Assembly (NCBI RefSeq): GCF_001650715.1
Contig: NZ_LWQT01000098.1
Span: 152,484-216,483, forward strand
Reading direction: 5' to 3'
From: Paramagnetospirillum marisnigri
GTDB lineage: Bacteria > Pseudomonadota > Alphaproteobacteria > Rhodospirillales > Magnetospirillaceae
DNA: 64,000 bases
Below the pieces are notes generated by a model. It saw only the letters and a list, made by a program, of their open reading frames with translations, ran no database searches and was not told the DNA's origin. Position numbers and translations under genes: made by a program. This document shows, in pieces, positions 53,177 through 62,391 of this stretch (its first letter is position 1; each line of letters opens with the position of its first letter).

Positions 53177-55126
53177 GTGTCCGAACTTTATCCGGTTCCC
53201 GCCGATTTCGCCGCCCGCGCCCATGTGGACGCCGCCGCCTATGACCGCCTGTATCCGGCCTCGGTGGCCGATCCCCAGGCTTATTGGCGCGAGCAGGCGG
53301 CCTTCCTCGACTGGATGCGGCCCTTCACCCAGGTCAGCGATACCCGCTTCGACCCCGAGGACCTGCGCATCCGCTGGTTCGCCGATGGGACCTTGAACGC
53401 CTCGGTCAACTGCGTCGACCGCCATTTGCCCGCCAAGGCGGACATTCCCGCCATCCTGTGGGAGGGCGACCGCCCCGGCGACAGCCGCACCGTCACCTGG
53501 GGCGAGCTTTCGGACAAGGTCAACCGCCTGGCCAATGTCCTGAGCGGCCTGGGCATTGCCAAGGGCGACGTGGTCACCATCTATCTGCCGGTGATCCCGG
53601 AAGCCTTCATCGCCATGATGGCCTGCGTGCGCATCGGCGCGGTGCATTCGGTGGTCTTCTCGGGCTTTTCCGCCGAATCCCTGGCCAGCCGCATCGAGGA
53701 TGCCGGGGCCAAGCTGCTGATCACCGCCGACGAGGGCTATCGCGGCGGCCGCACGGTGCCGCTGAAACGCAATGCCGACGAGGCGGTGGCCGGGCAGCCC
53801 AGCATCCGCCATGTGGTGGTGGTGCGACGCTCGGACGGCGCCGTCCCCTTCACCCCCGGCCGCGACGTCTGGTACCACGAGGCCCTGGCCGCCGCCGCGC
53901 CGTGGTGCGAGCCGGTGGAAATGGGGGCCGAGGACCCGCTGTTCATCCTCTATACCTCGGGGTCCACCGGCAAGCCCAAGGGGCTGGTCCATACCACCGG
54001 CGGCTATCTGGTGCATGCCGGGACCTCGTGGCGGACCATTTTCGACTGGCATGAGGGCGACATTTTCTGGTGCACCGCCGATGTGGGCTGGGTCACCGCC
54101 CATAGCTACAAGATCTACGGCCCGCTGCTGAACGGCGCCACCAGCGTCATGTTCGAGGGCGTGCCCAGTTGGCCGGATTCCTCGCGCTGGTGGTCCATCA
54201 TCGAACGTCACCGGGTCAACATTTTCTATACCGCCCCCACCGCACTGCGCTCGCTGATGCGCGAAGGCGACGGACCGGTGCGCCGACACGACCTGTCCAC
54301 CCTGCGGGTGCTGGGATCGGTGGGCGAGCCCATCAATCCCGAAGCCTGGCGCTGGTACCATACGGTGATCGGCGGCGGCCGCTGCCCCATCGTCGACACC
54401 TATTGGCAGACCGAGACCGGGGCGGTGCTGCTGACCCCCATTCCCGGCGCCGTAGCCAACAAGCCCGGCCGGGCGGGCAAGCCCTATTTCGGCATCACGC
54501 CGCGGGTGGTCGATGCCCAGGGCGGGGTGATCGACGGTCCCGGCGAGGGCAATATGTGCTTCGAGGGCTCGTGGCCCGGCCAGGCCCGCACCATCCTGGG
54601 CGACCATGACCGCTTCATCAGCACCTATTTCGCCCCCTTCCCCGGCCTGTTCTTCACCGGCGACGGCGTGCTGCGCGACGAGGACGGCTATTACTGCATC
54701 ACCGGCCGGGTCGACGACGTCATCAATGTCTCGGGCCACCGGCTGGGCACGGTGGAGCTGGAAAGCGCCATCTCCTCCCATCCGGCGGTGGCGGAATCGG
54801 CGGTGGTGGGCTATCCCCACGAGGTCAAGGGCCAGGGCGTCTTCGCCTATGTCACCCTGAAGGACGGCATTCCCGCCACCGAGGATTTGCGCCGGGAAAT
54901 CAAGGACAGCGTCCGCGCCCGCATCGGCGCCATCGCCAGCCCCGACATCATCCAATGGGCCCCGGCCCTGCCCAAGAACCGGGCGGGCAAGATCCTGCGC
55001 CGCATCCTGACCAAGGTGGCCGCCGACGATTTCCAGAATTTTGGCGACACCTCGACCCTGGCCGATCCCGGCGTGGTGGACGACATCGTCCAGCGCCGCA
55101 AAGCCGACAAAGGCATTTATCTATAG
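53177..55126 (+). CDS. acs: Acetyl-CoA synthetase (unit 2)
   Basis: Identical second copy of the 649-residue GTG-started Acs at 24448-26397, with P-loop and Lys605 retained. Confidence 0.93.
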   Translation: MSELYPVPADFAARAHVDAAAYDRLYPASVADPQAYWREQAAFLDWMRPFTQVSDTRFDPEDLRIRWFADGTLNASVNCVDRHLPAKADIPAILWEGDRPGDSRTVTWGELSDKVNRLANVLSGLGIAKGDVVTIYLPVIPEAFIAMMACVRIGAVHSVVFSGFSAESLASRIEDAGAKLLITADEGYRGGRTVPLKRNADEAVAGQPSIRHVVVVRRSDGAVPFTPGRDVWYHEALAAAAPWCEPVEMGAEDPLFILYTSGSTGKPKGLVHTTGGYLVHAGTSWRTIFDWHEGDIFWCTADVGWVTAHSYKIYGPLLNGATSVMFEGVPSWPDSSRWWSIIERHRVNIFYTAPTALRSLMREGDGPVRRHDLSTLRVLGSVGEPINPEAWRWYHTVIGGGRCPIVDTYWQTETGAVLLTPIPGAVANKPGRAGKPYFGITPRVVDAQGGVIDGPGEGNMCFEGSWPGQARTILGDHDRFISTYFAPFPGLFFTGDGVLRDEDGYYCITGRVDDVINVSGHRLGTVELESAISSHPAVAESAVVGYPHEVKGQGVFAYVTLKDGIPATEDLRREIKDSVRARIGAIASPDIIQWAPALPKNRAGKILRRILTKVAADDFQNFGDTSTLADPGVVDDIVQRRKADKGIYL

Positions 55127-55182
55127 ACTTTGTGTTGTATAACGTATATCAACATGGAAACGCTGTATTAACAGGAGAGCCG

Positions 55183-56166
55183 ATGATGTGGAGTGCCAAG
55201 CAGGTTGCCCGGACGGTGATGGCGGGCCTGATCGCCCTGGGTGCGGCGGGCAAGGCCCAGGCCGCCGACAAGGTCGAGGAACTGACCCTGGACTACGCCT
55301 ATTACAATCCGGTCAGCCTGGTGCTGAAGAACAAGGGTTGGCTTGAGGAAGAGCTGAAGAAGGACGGCATCAAGGTCAAGTGGGTGCTGTCGCTGGGCTC
55401 GAACAAGGCGCTGGAATTCCTCAACGCCAAGAGCCTGGATTTCGGCTCGTCGGCCGGTGCCGCCGCCCTGCTCGCCCGCATCAACGGCAATCCGGTGAAG
55501 TCGGTCTATGTCTACTCCAAGCCGGAATGGACCGCCCTGGTCGCCGCCAAGGGCAGCCCGATCCAGAAGGTCTCCGACCTGAAGGGCAAGCGCATCGCCG
55601 CCACCCGCGGCACCGATCCGCACATCTTCCTGCTGCGCACCCTGGCCGAGAACGGCCTGACCGAGAAGGACCTGAAGGTGGTGCTGCTGCAGCACCAGGA
55701 CGGCAAGCTGGCCCTGTTGAAGGGCGACGTGGACGCCTGGGCCGGTCTCGACCCGCTGATGGCCCAGGCCGAGGTCGACGACGGCGCCAAGCTGTTCTAC
55801 CGCAACGCCGAGATCAACACCTGGGGCGTGCTCAACACCCGCGAGGACTTCGCCAGCGCTCATCCCGAGCTGGTGGCCAAGGTGATCGGCGCCTATGAGA
55901 AGGCTCGCGCCCACGCCATCGCCAATCCCGACGAGTTGAAGAAGATCATCGCCGAATCGGCCAAGCTGACCGAGGCGGTGGCCGCCCGCCAGCTGGAGCG
56001 CACCGACCTGTCCACCGCCGCCATCGGCCCACGCCAGCAAAAGACCATCGAGGCCGCCGGCATCGCCCTGCAGAAGGAAGGTGTCATCGCCGCCGACGTG
56101 AATGTTCCCTCGGTGGCCGCCGCCCTGGTAGACTCCTCCTTCGTGACCAAGCTGGGCGTGAAGTAA
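55183..56166 (+). CDS. ABC transporter periplasmic binding protein, SsuA/TauA/NrtA type (unit 2)
   Basis: Identical second copy of the 327-residue binding protein at 26454-27437, first gene of the second importer operon. Confidence 0.9.
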   Translation: MMWSAKQVARTVMAGLIALGAAGKAQAADKVEELTLDYAYYNPVSLVLKNKGWLEEELKKDGIKVKWVLSLGSNKALEFLNAKSLDFGSSAGAAALLARINGNPVKSVYVYSKPEWTALVAAKGSPIQKVSDLKGKRIAATRGTDPHIFLLRTLAENGLTEKDLKVVLLQHQDGKLALLKGDVDAWAGLDPLMAQAEVDDGAKLFYRNAEINTWGVLNTREDFASAHPELVAKVIGAYEKARAHAIANPDELKKIIAESAKLTEAVAARQLERTDLSTAAIGPRQQKTIEAAGIALQKEGVIAADVNVPSVAAALVDSSFVTKLGVK

Positions 56167-56176
56167 GGACATCTTC

Positions 56177-56995
56177 GTGAGTGATCTTCAGGAAAACGCC
56201 CCCGTCGCCTCTGGCGGCGGGGGTTTCGCCTCCCTCGGACGCGGTGGACTGGGGCTGATTCTCCCCATTGGCCTCGCCCTGGGCTGGGAAGTGGCGGTGG
56301 CGCTGCACTGGGCCGATGGCCGCCTGCTGCCGACGCCGTCCAAGGTCTTCGCCACCCTGTGGGCTTTGGGCGTCGATGGCACCCTGCCCGGCCATCTGTG
56401 GGCCACCCTGCACCGGGTGGCGCTGGGCTTCTTGTTCGGCGTGACGGCGGGGACCCTACTGGGCGCGGTGTCGGGCTACTGGACCCTGGCGCGCCGCCTG
56501 CTGGACCCTACCTTGCAAGCGCTGCGCAACATCCCCTCCATCGCCTGGGTGCCCATGTTTATCCTGTGGTTCGGCATCTTCGAGACCTCGAAGGTGATCC
56601 TGATCGCGGTGGGCGTGTTCTTCCCCATCTATCTCGCCCTGACCAGCGCCATCCTGGGCGTCGACCGCAAGCTGGTGGAGGTGGGACGCATCTTCCGTTT
56701 CTCCCACCGCGAGATGATCACCCGCATCCTGCTGCCCGCCACCCTGCCCTCCTATATCGTCTCGCTGCGCGCCGGTCTCGGCCTCGGCTGGATGTTCGTG
56801 GTCGCCGCCGAATTCATGGGCGCCGAGGAGGGCCTGGGCTTCCTGCTGGTGGACGGCCAGCAGACCGGGCGGCCCGCCACCATCCTGGCCTCCATCACCG
56901 CCTTCGCCATCCTGGGCAAGACCACGGATTGGCTGCTGGCGCTGTTGTCCGCCCGCGCCCTGCGCTGGCAGGACAGCTTCAAGCCCGCGGAGTAG
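56177..56995 (+). CDS. ABC transporter permease, SsuC/TauC type (unit 2)
   Basis: Identical second copy of the 272-residue permease at 27448-28266, also GTG-started. Confidence 0.9.
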   Translation: MSDLQENAPVASGGGGFASLGRGGLGLILPIGLALGWEVAVALHWADGRLLPTPSKVFATLWALGVDGTLPGHLWATLHRVALGFLFGVTAGTLLGAVSGYWTLARRLLDPTLQALRNIPSIAWVPMFILWFGIFETSKVILIAVGVFFPIYLALTSAILGVDRKLVEVGRIFRFSHREMITRILLPATLPSYIVSLRAGLGLGWMFVVAAEFMGAEEGLGFLLVDGQQTGRPATILASITAFAILGKTTDWLLALLSARALRWQDSFKPAE

Positions 56996-56999
56996 GCCC

Positions 57000-57770
57000 A
57001 TGCTCGACCTCGTTTCCCTGTCCAAGCGCTATCCCAACGGCCTGCTGGCCCTGGAAGGCCTCAGCCTGTCGGTGGCGCCGGGCGAGATTCTCGCCATCGT
57101 CGGCGGCTCGGGCTGCGGCAAGAGCACCCTGTTGCGCCTGATCTCCGGTCTCGACGCCCCGACTTCGGGCCGCGCCAGCCTGGACGGCACGCCGCTGACC
57201 GCGCCGCGTCCAGAAATCGGCATGGTGTTCCAGGAACCCCGGCTGATGCCATGGCTGAGCATCGACGACAATGTGGGCTTCGGCATCCGCCACCTGCCCG
57301 CCTCCGAGCAGAAGAGCCGCATCAATGAGGCCCTGGCACGGGTGGGCCTTGCTTCCCATGCCGGTCATTGGCCACGCGAGCTGTCGGGGGGACAAGCCCA
57401 GCGGGTCGCCCTGGCCCGCGCCCTGGTGGGACGGCCGCAGGTTTTGCTGCTTGACGAGCCCTTCAGTGCCCTGGATGCCCTGACCCGTGCCGATCTCCAG
57501 GACCATCTGCTGGAGTTGTGGCATTACGACCGCCCCACCATGATCCTGGTGACCCACGACATCGAGGAGGCGCTGGTGCTGGCCGACCGCATCGTGGTGA
57601 TGCAGCCCAATCCCGGCCGAATCCGGGTCGAGGTGACGCCCCATCTGGCGCGGCCGCGCGACCGCCTCGACCACGAATTCCAGGAATGGAAGTACAAGTT
57701 GCTGGCGGAACTGGACCATGCGTCACGGCCGCCGGGGGGCGAGGAACTCTCCCCCGCCGCCGCCATTTAA
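57000..57770 (+). CDS. ABC transporter ATP-binding protein, SsuB/TauB type (unit 2)
   Basis: Identical second copy of the 256-residue ATPase at 28271-29041, with Walker A, signature and Walker B motifs. Confidence 0.93.
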   Translation: MLDLVSLSKRYPNGLLALEGLSLSVAPGEILAIVGGSGCGKSTLLRLISGLDAPTSGRASLDGTPLTAPRPEIGMVFQEPRLMPWLSIDDNVGFGIRHLPASEQKSRINEALARVGLASHAGHWPRELSGGQAQRVALARALVGRPQVLLLDEPFSALDALTRADLQDHLLELWHYDRPTMILVTHDIEEALVLADRIVVMQPNPGRIRVEVTPHLARPRDRLDHEFQEWKYKLLAELDHASRPPGGEELSPAAAI

Positions 57771-57805
57771 CGTCTGCCCGAGTCGAGTTGAATCCCCCTT
57801 TACAT

Positions 57806-57865
57806 CGTCATGCCCGGACGTGACCCGGGCATCCACGGACCCCCGGGTCAAGCCCGGGGGTGACG
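57806..57865. repeat. Intergenic palindromic repeat, type 3 (unit 2)
   Basis: Copy of the double-hairpin element at 29077-29136, upstream of the second osmC-like gene. Confidence 0.75.
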
Positions 57866-57887
57866 GGAACGGAGAACGGAGACCACC

Positions 57888-58400
57888 ATGAACGCCGATG
57901 ACCTGCGCGCCCTGCAAGCCCCCATCAAGGACAAGTACAAAGTCGACCCCGCTACGGCGGTAATCACCCTGAAGGCCAAGGGTGAACTGGACGGGGAAGG
58001 TATCGCCTGCAAGGTCGATACTGGCCGCGCCCTGGTGGAGGCCGGTCTGCACCCCGCCACCGGCGGCAGCGGCATGCAGGCCTGTTCCGGCGACATGCTG
58101 CTGGAAGCGCTGGTGGCCTGTGCCGGGGTGACCCTGAAGGCGGTGGCCACCGCCATCGGCTTCGAGTTGAAGGGCGGCAGCGTCTCGGCCGAGGGCGACC
58201 TGGACTTCCGCGGCACCCTGGGGGTGGCCAAGGACGCCCCGGTGGGATTCGGCCAGATCCGCCTGCGCTTCGACCTCGACACCACCGAGCCGCAGGAGCG
58301 CATCGACCAGCTGACCAAGCTGACCGAACGCTATTGCGTGGTGTTCCAGACCCTGGCCAAGCCGCCGCAGCTGACCCTGGCCGTCGCCGCCCATGGCTGA
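57888..58400 (+). CDS. OsmC family protein (unit 2)
   Basis: Identical second copy of the 170-residue protein at 29159-29671, with both redox cysteines. Confidence 0.85.
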   Translation: MNADDLRALQAPIKDKYKVDPATAVITLKAKGELDGEGIACKVDTGRALVEAGLHPATGGSGMQACSGDMLLEALVACAGVTLKAVATAIGFELKGGSVSAEGDLDFRGTLGVAKDAPVGFGQIRLRFDLDTTEPQERIDQLTKLTERYCVVFQTLAKPPQLTLAVAAHG

Positions 58401-59544
58401 GGTGCCACCCCGGCGGCCCGAGACCCTGGCCGCCACCGCCCTAGGGCATGAGGACGCGGCGACGGGAGCCCTGATCCCGCCGCTGCATCCCAGCACCACC
58501 TTTCGCCGCGACGCCGATCTGGGCTATGGGCGCGGGCGGGTCTATGCCCGGGCCGACAACCCTACCTTCGACGCCGCCGCCGAGTTGCTGAGCGCCCTGG
58601 AGGGCGGCGAGCAGACCCTGCTGTTCGCCTCGGGCATGGCGGCGGCTACCGCCGTCTTCCTGTCCCTGTCCCCCGGCGACCATGTGGTGGTGCCCCGGGT
58701 GATGTATTGGGGGCTGCGGTCCTGGCTGCTCGGCTTCGCCAGCCGCTGGGGCCTGGAGGTGGAAGGCGTCGACGCCGAGGACCTGGACGCCGTCCGCGCC
58801 GCCCTGAAGCCCAGCCGCACCCGGCTGGTCTGGCTGGAAAGCCCCGCCAATCCCCTGTGGGGGATCAGCGACATCGCCGCCATCGCCGAACTGGCGCACC
58901 GGGCGGGGGCAAGGCTGGCGGTGGATTCCACCGTGGCAACGCCGGTGCTGACCCGGCCGCTGGAACTGGGCGCCGATCTGGTGATGCATTCCGCCACCAA
59001 ATACCTCAACGGCCATTCCGACGTGGTGGCGGGCACCCTGACCACCCGCAGCAAGGACGAGGACTGGGACCGCATCAAGGCGGTGCAGAGCCAGAACGGC
59101 GCCATTCTCGGCACTTTCGAAGCCTGGCTGCTGCAACGCGGCCTGCGCACCCTGTTTCCCCGGGTTCAATGGCAGTGCCGTAGCACCCTCGACCTCGCCC
59201 AGCGGCTCGCCGCCCATCCCCGGGTCGCCGAGGTGCTCTATCCCGGCCTGCCCGACTTCCCCGGCCACGCCCTGGCGGCCCGCCAGATGACCGGCGGCTT
59301 CGGCGGCATGCTGTCCATCCGGGTCAAGGGCGGCGAGGCCGCCGCCGTGGCCGTGGCCGCCAGGGTCGGGCTGTGGAAGCCCGCTACCTCGCTGGGCGGG
59401 GTGGAAAGCCTGATCGAACACCGCGCCAGCATCGAGGGGCCGACCTCGCCGGTTCCCACCGATCTGCTGCGTCTGTCGGTGGGGCTGGAAGCCGTCGACG
59501 ACCTATGGGCCGACCTGGATCAAGCACTGGACTCAAGCCGCTAA
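58393..59544 (+). CDS. metC: Cystathionine beta-lyase-like PLP enzyme (unit 2)
   Basis: Identical second copy of the 383-residue enzyme at 29664-30815, with PLP Lys203 and the 8-bp overlap with the OsmC gene. Confidence 0.85.
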   Translation: MAEVPPRRPETLAATALGHEDAATGALIPPLHPSTTFRRDADLGYGRGRVYARADNPTFDAAAELLSALEGGEQTLLFASGMAAATAVFLSLSPGDHVVVPRVMYWGLRSWLLGFASRWGLEVEGVDAEDLDAVRAALKPSRTRLVWLESPANPLWGISDIAAIAELAHRAGARLAVDSTVATPVLTRPLELGADLVMHSATKYLNGHSDVVAGTLTTRSKDEDWDRIKAVQSQNGAILGTFEAWLLQRGLRTLFPRVQWQCRSTLDLAQRLAAHPRVAEVLYPGLPDFPGHALAARQMTGGFGGMLSIRVKGGEAAAVAVAARVGLWKPATSLGGVESLIEHRASIEGPTSPVPTDLLRLSVGLEAVDDLWADLDQALDSSR

Positions 59545-59554
59545 AAAACTCCCG

Positions 59555-60199
59555 TCACGCTCTGGCGGCCGCGGGGCTTGCACTTCCCATATCCTCAAGA
59601 TCGAGAGCCATGCGGACCAGTGCCGACAGGCTTTCCGCCGCCATCTTGTCCATGACCCGGGCGCGGTGGATTTCCACGGTCCGGACGCTGATTGCCAACT
59701 GCGCCGCCGCGGCCTTGTTGGACAGGCCCAACACCACCAGATCCATGACCTCGCGCTCTCGCGGGGTCAACTGCTCGGCCCGCGCCTTGACACCTTCGCG
59801 GCGACGGCGGTCGAGATAGGCCTTGGCCCCCTTGTCCAGGGCAAGCGAGACGGCGTTCAGCAGGACCGTATCCTCGAACGGCTTTTCGATGAAATCGGCG
59901 GCGCCCTCCTTCAGGGCCTGCACCGCCATGGCCACATGGGCATGGCCGGTGATGACCACCAGGGGAATCGACAGGCCTTGCTGATTGAAATAGCGCAACA
60001 AATCCAGGCCGCTCATCCCCGGCATGCGCACATCGGCGACGACGCATCCCGGCCGGGACAGATCGGTCGTGGCCAGGAAGCTCTCGGCATCAGCATGGGC
60101 CCGGCTGACCATACCCGCCGAGTCCAGCAGCATGACCAATGAGTCCCGAACACCCTGGTCATCGTCGATGACATGAATTACAGCCCCATCCATCCCCAT
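59555..60199 (-). CDS. FixJ-type response regulator, last gene of kinase operon (unit 2)
   Basis: Identical second copy of the 214-residue regulator at 30826-31470. Here it belongs to the operon with the native, full-length upstream kinase. Confidence 0.9.
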   Translation of the reverse strand: MGMDGAVIHVIDDDQGVRDSLVMLLDSAGMVSRAHADAESFLATTDLSRPGCVVADVRMPGMSGLDLLRYFNQQGLSIPLVVITGHAHVAMAVQALKEGAADFIEKPFEDTVLLNAVSLALDKGAKAYLDRRRREGVKARAEQLTPREREVMDLVVLGLSNKAAAAQLAISVRTVEIHRARVMDKMAAESLSALVRMALDLEDMGSASPAAARA

Positions 60200-60211
60200 A
60201 CCCGCCTGAAA

Positions 60212-61789
60212 CTAATCCTCTGCCCGGGGCAAGGTGAAACGGAACACGCAACCGCCACGCCCGCGCTCGGCCAACCACAGCCGACCTCCGTGCGCCTCTA
60301 TGATAGTACGACTTATGGACAGGCCCAAGCCCATGCCAGAGGTCTTGGTCGTATTAAATGGTTGGTATAGGCGGGCCGCAAGTTCATCGCTCATTCCAGG
60401 GCCGCTATCCGACACCGAGACCTCCACCGCCCCGTCCTCGCCGCCGCGAAGGGTAATGACGATCTGACGGCGTCGGCCCGCCCTCTCCGCCAAGGCATCG
60501 ACGGCGTTGCTGATCAGGTTGACCAGCACCTGCTGAATCTGGATCGCATCCACCATCACCATCGTGCCGACAAGGTGGTTCACCACCTCCATCCGCACCG
60601 CCAGGCGGTCGCAATCGATCCGGGTCAGTTCGATGGCCTCGGCCACCAGATCGGTGATGGCGTGGGGGTGGCGGTCAAGTTCGCCGCGCCCGATGAAATC
60701 GCGCAGGCTTTGGATGATCTTGCCCGCCCGCTCGGCCTGGGCGGCGACGCCATCAAGGGCTTGGCGGACTTTCTGGGGGTCGCAGTCAGGCTGGGTCATC
60801 AGGCGTTGCGTCGCGCGGGTATAGTTCATGACCGCCGCCAGGGGTTGGTTGATCTCATGCGCCATGGCCGCCGCCATCTCCCCCGCCGTCGACAGGCGGG
60901 CATAGCTGGCCTGCCGGTCGAGGTGATCGCGCAAGGTCGCCTCTGCCCGACGGCGCCCCGTCACCGCCGCTCCCAGGAACAAGGTCGACACGGTCAAGGA
61001 CAGCATGCGGAACTGGTAGGCGGTGATGGCCTGGACATTGGACACCACGGCGACAAAGGCGAAGGCGATCCCGATCTGCATCACCATGTTGATCAGCACC
61101 GCCCCCGTCAGGCCGAAGCGCGAGGCAACCCAGATGGCCGGCAGGAACAGCAGGAAAAATAGCTGCAGCCCCCCTTCCGACATCCGCTGGATGTTGAGCA
61201 CGAGAATCGCGCCAACGAGCAGCGTCTGTACGGCAATTTCCAGCAACATCGCCCGGGGAGGCAGCCGGATGCCATCGCGCAGCACCAGGATGGCGCTGGT
61301 CACCACCATGACGCCGACCATGTCGCCAATCCAGGATGCCGCCATGACCGGCATAAGCTTCGCGACGGTGATTTCGCCCAGCGCCAGAAGCTCTTCCAAT
61401 TGCAGCAGCGAATGAACCAGGGCGGCTAAGGCCGCCACCATCACCACGGTGAACAGGTCGCGGAATGTGGACAGATCGGTTCTGATTCTGCGGCGCAGGA
61501 ACTGGGCCGCCCCGCCCCAAACCACCATCATGACGGCTGTTTCCAGCAGCAATTCCCATAAAGGGATTGTGGTGGGACAGAACAGGTGGGTGCCGACGAC
61601 TTCGCCGATCAGCACCATCGGCGCAAACCGCCACCCCCCCATCAGCAGGGCGGCGAAACCGATGCCGGTGGACGGGTCCCACGGCACCATGCCGTGGGGT
61701 TCCATGGTCTGGAAATGCTCGACATATTCCAGGGCGAGATACATGACGAGCAGGACCAGGGCGCTCCGCAGGGTCGGCGGCGATCTCAT
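60212..61789 (-). CDS. MASE1-type membrane sensor histidine kinase (unit 2)
   Basis: Identical second copy of the 525-residue kinase at 31483-33060, coupled by a 4-bp overlap to the regulator upstream. Confidence 0.9.
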   Translation of the reverse strand: MRSPPTLRSALVLLVMYLALEYVEHFQTMEPHGMVPWDPSTGIGFAALLMGGWRFAPMVLIGEVVGTHLFCPTTIPLWELLLETAVMMVVWGGAAQFLRRRIRTDLSTFRDLFTVVMVAALAALVHSLLQLEELLALGEITVAKLMPVMAASWIGDMVGVMVVTSAILVLRDGIRLPPRAMLLEIAVQTLLVGAILVLNIQRMSEGGLQLFFLLFLPAIWVASRFGLTGAVLINMVMQIGIAFAFVAVVSNVQAITAYQFRMLSLTVSTLFLGAAVTGRRRAEATLRDHLDRQASYARLSTAGEMAAAMAHEINQPLAAVMNYTRATQRLMTQPDCDPQKVRQALDGVAAQAERAGKIIQSLRDFIGRGELDRHPHAITDLVAEAIELTRIDCDRLAVRMEVVNHLVGTMVMVDAIQIQQVLVNLISNAVDALAERAGRRRQIVITLRGGEDGAVEVSVSDSGPGMSDELAARLYQPFNTTKTSGMGLGLSISRTIIEAHGGRLWLAERGRGGCVFRFTLPRAED

Positions 61790-62391
61790 CCGCGTTTCTG
61801 CGACAGCAGTTGCGCCAGTTCCACGGCGGTCCGCACCCCCATCTTTTCGAAGACGTGGGAGCGGTGCACCTCCACCGTGCGCATGGTGATGCCCAGGTCA
61901 TCGGCGATCACCTTGTTGAGCTTGCCCGCCAGGACCAGATCCATCACCTGACGTTCGCGCAAGGTGAGCGCCGCCAGCCTGGAGGCCAGCGATGCGGCGT
62001 CGGCTTCGCTTTCGCGTTGCTTGGCGACCCAGGTCAAGGCGTCGATCACCCGATCCACCAGATCATTGTCGTTGAACGGCTTCTCGACGAAGTCGCGCGC
62101 CCCCTTCTTCAGGGCCCCCACCGCCATGGGCACATCGCCATGGCCGGTCAGGAAGATCACCTGCAGGCGCGAGCCGCGCTCCAGCAGATGCTCGAACAGC
62201 TCCAGCCCGGTCATGCCCTCCATGCGGATGTCCAGCACCATGCAGCCGCGCCGGTCCTCGGTCCAATCCGCCAGGAAGGCTTCGGCGGAGTCGAAGGTTT
62301 CCGCCTGGATTCCCCGCGACTGGAACAGCCAGCCCAGCGCGTCGCGGATGGCCTCGTCGTCATCGACGATATAAACCGCGCCCTCGGTCAT
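61786..62391 (-). CDS. FixJ-type response regulator, partner of PAS kinase (unit 2)
   Basis: Identical second copy of the 201-residue regulator at 33057-33662. Its start overlaps the stop of the full-length PAS kinase by 4 bp (62388-62391), the native arrangement. Confidence 0.9.
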   Translation of the reverse strand: MTEGAVYIVDDDEAIRDALGWLFQSRGIQAETFDSAEAFLADWTEDRRGCMVLDIRMEGMTGLELFEHLLERGSRLQVIFLTGHGDVPMAVGALKKGARDFVEKPFNDNDLVDRVIDALTWVAKQRESEADAASLASRLAALTLRERQVMDLVLAGKLNKVIADDLGITMRTVEVHRSHVFEKMGVRTAVELAQLLSQKRG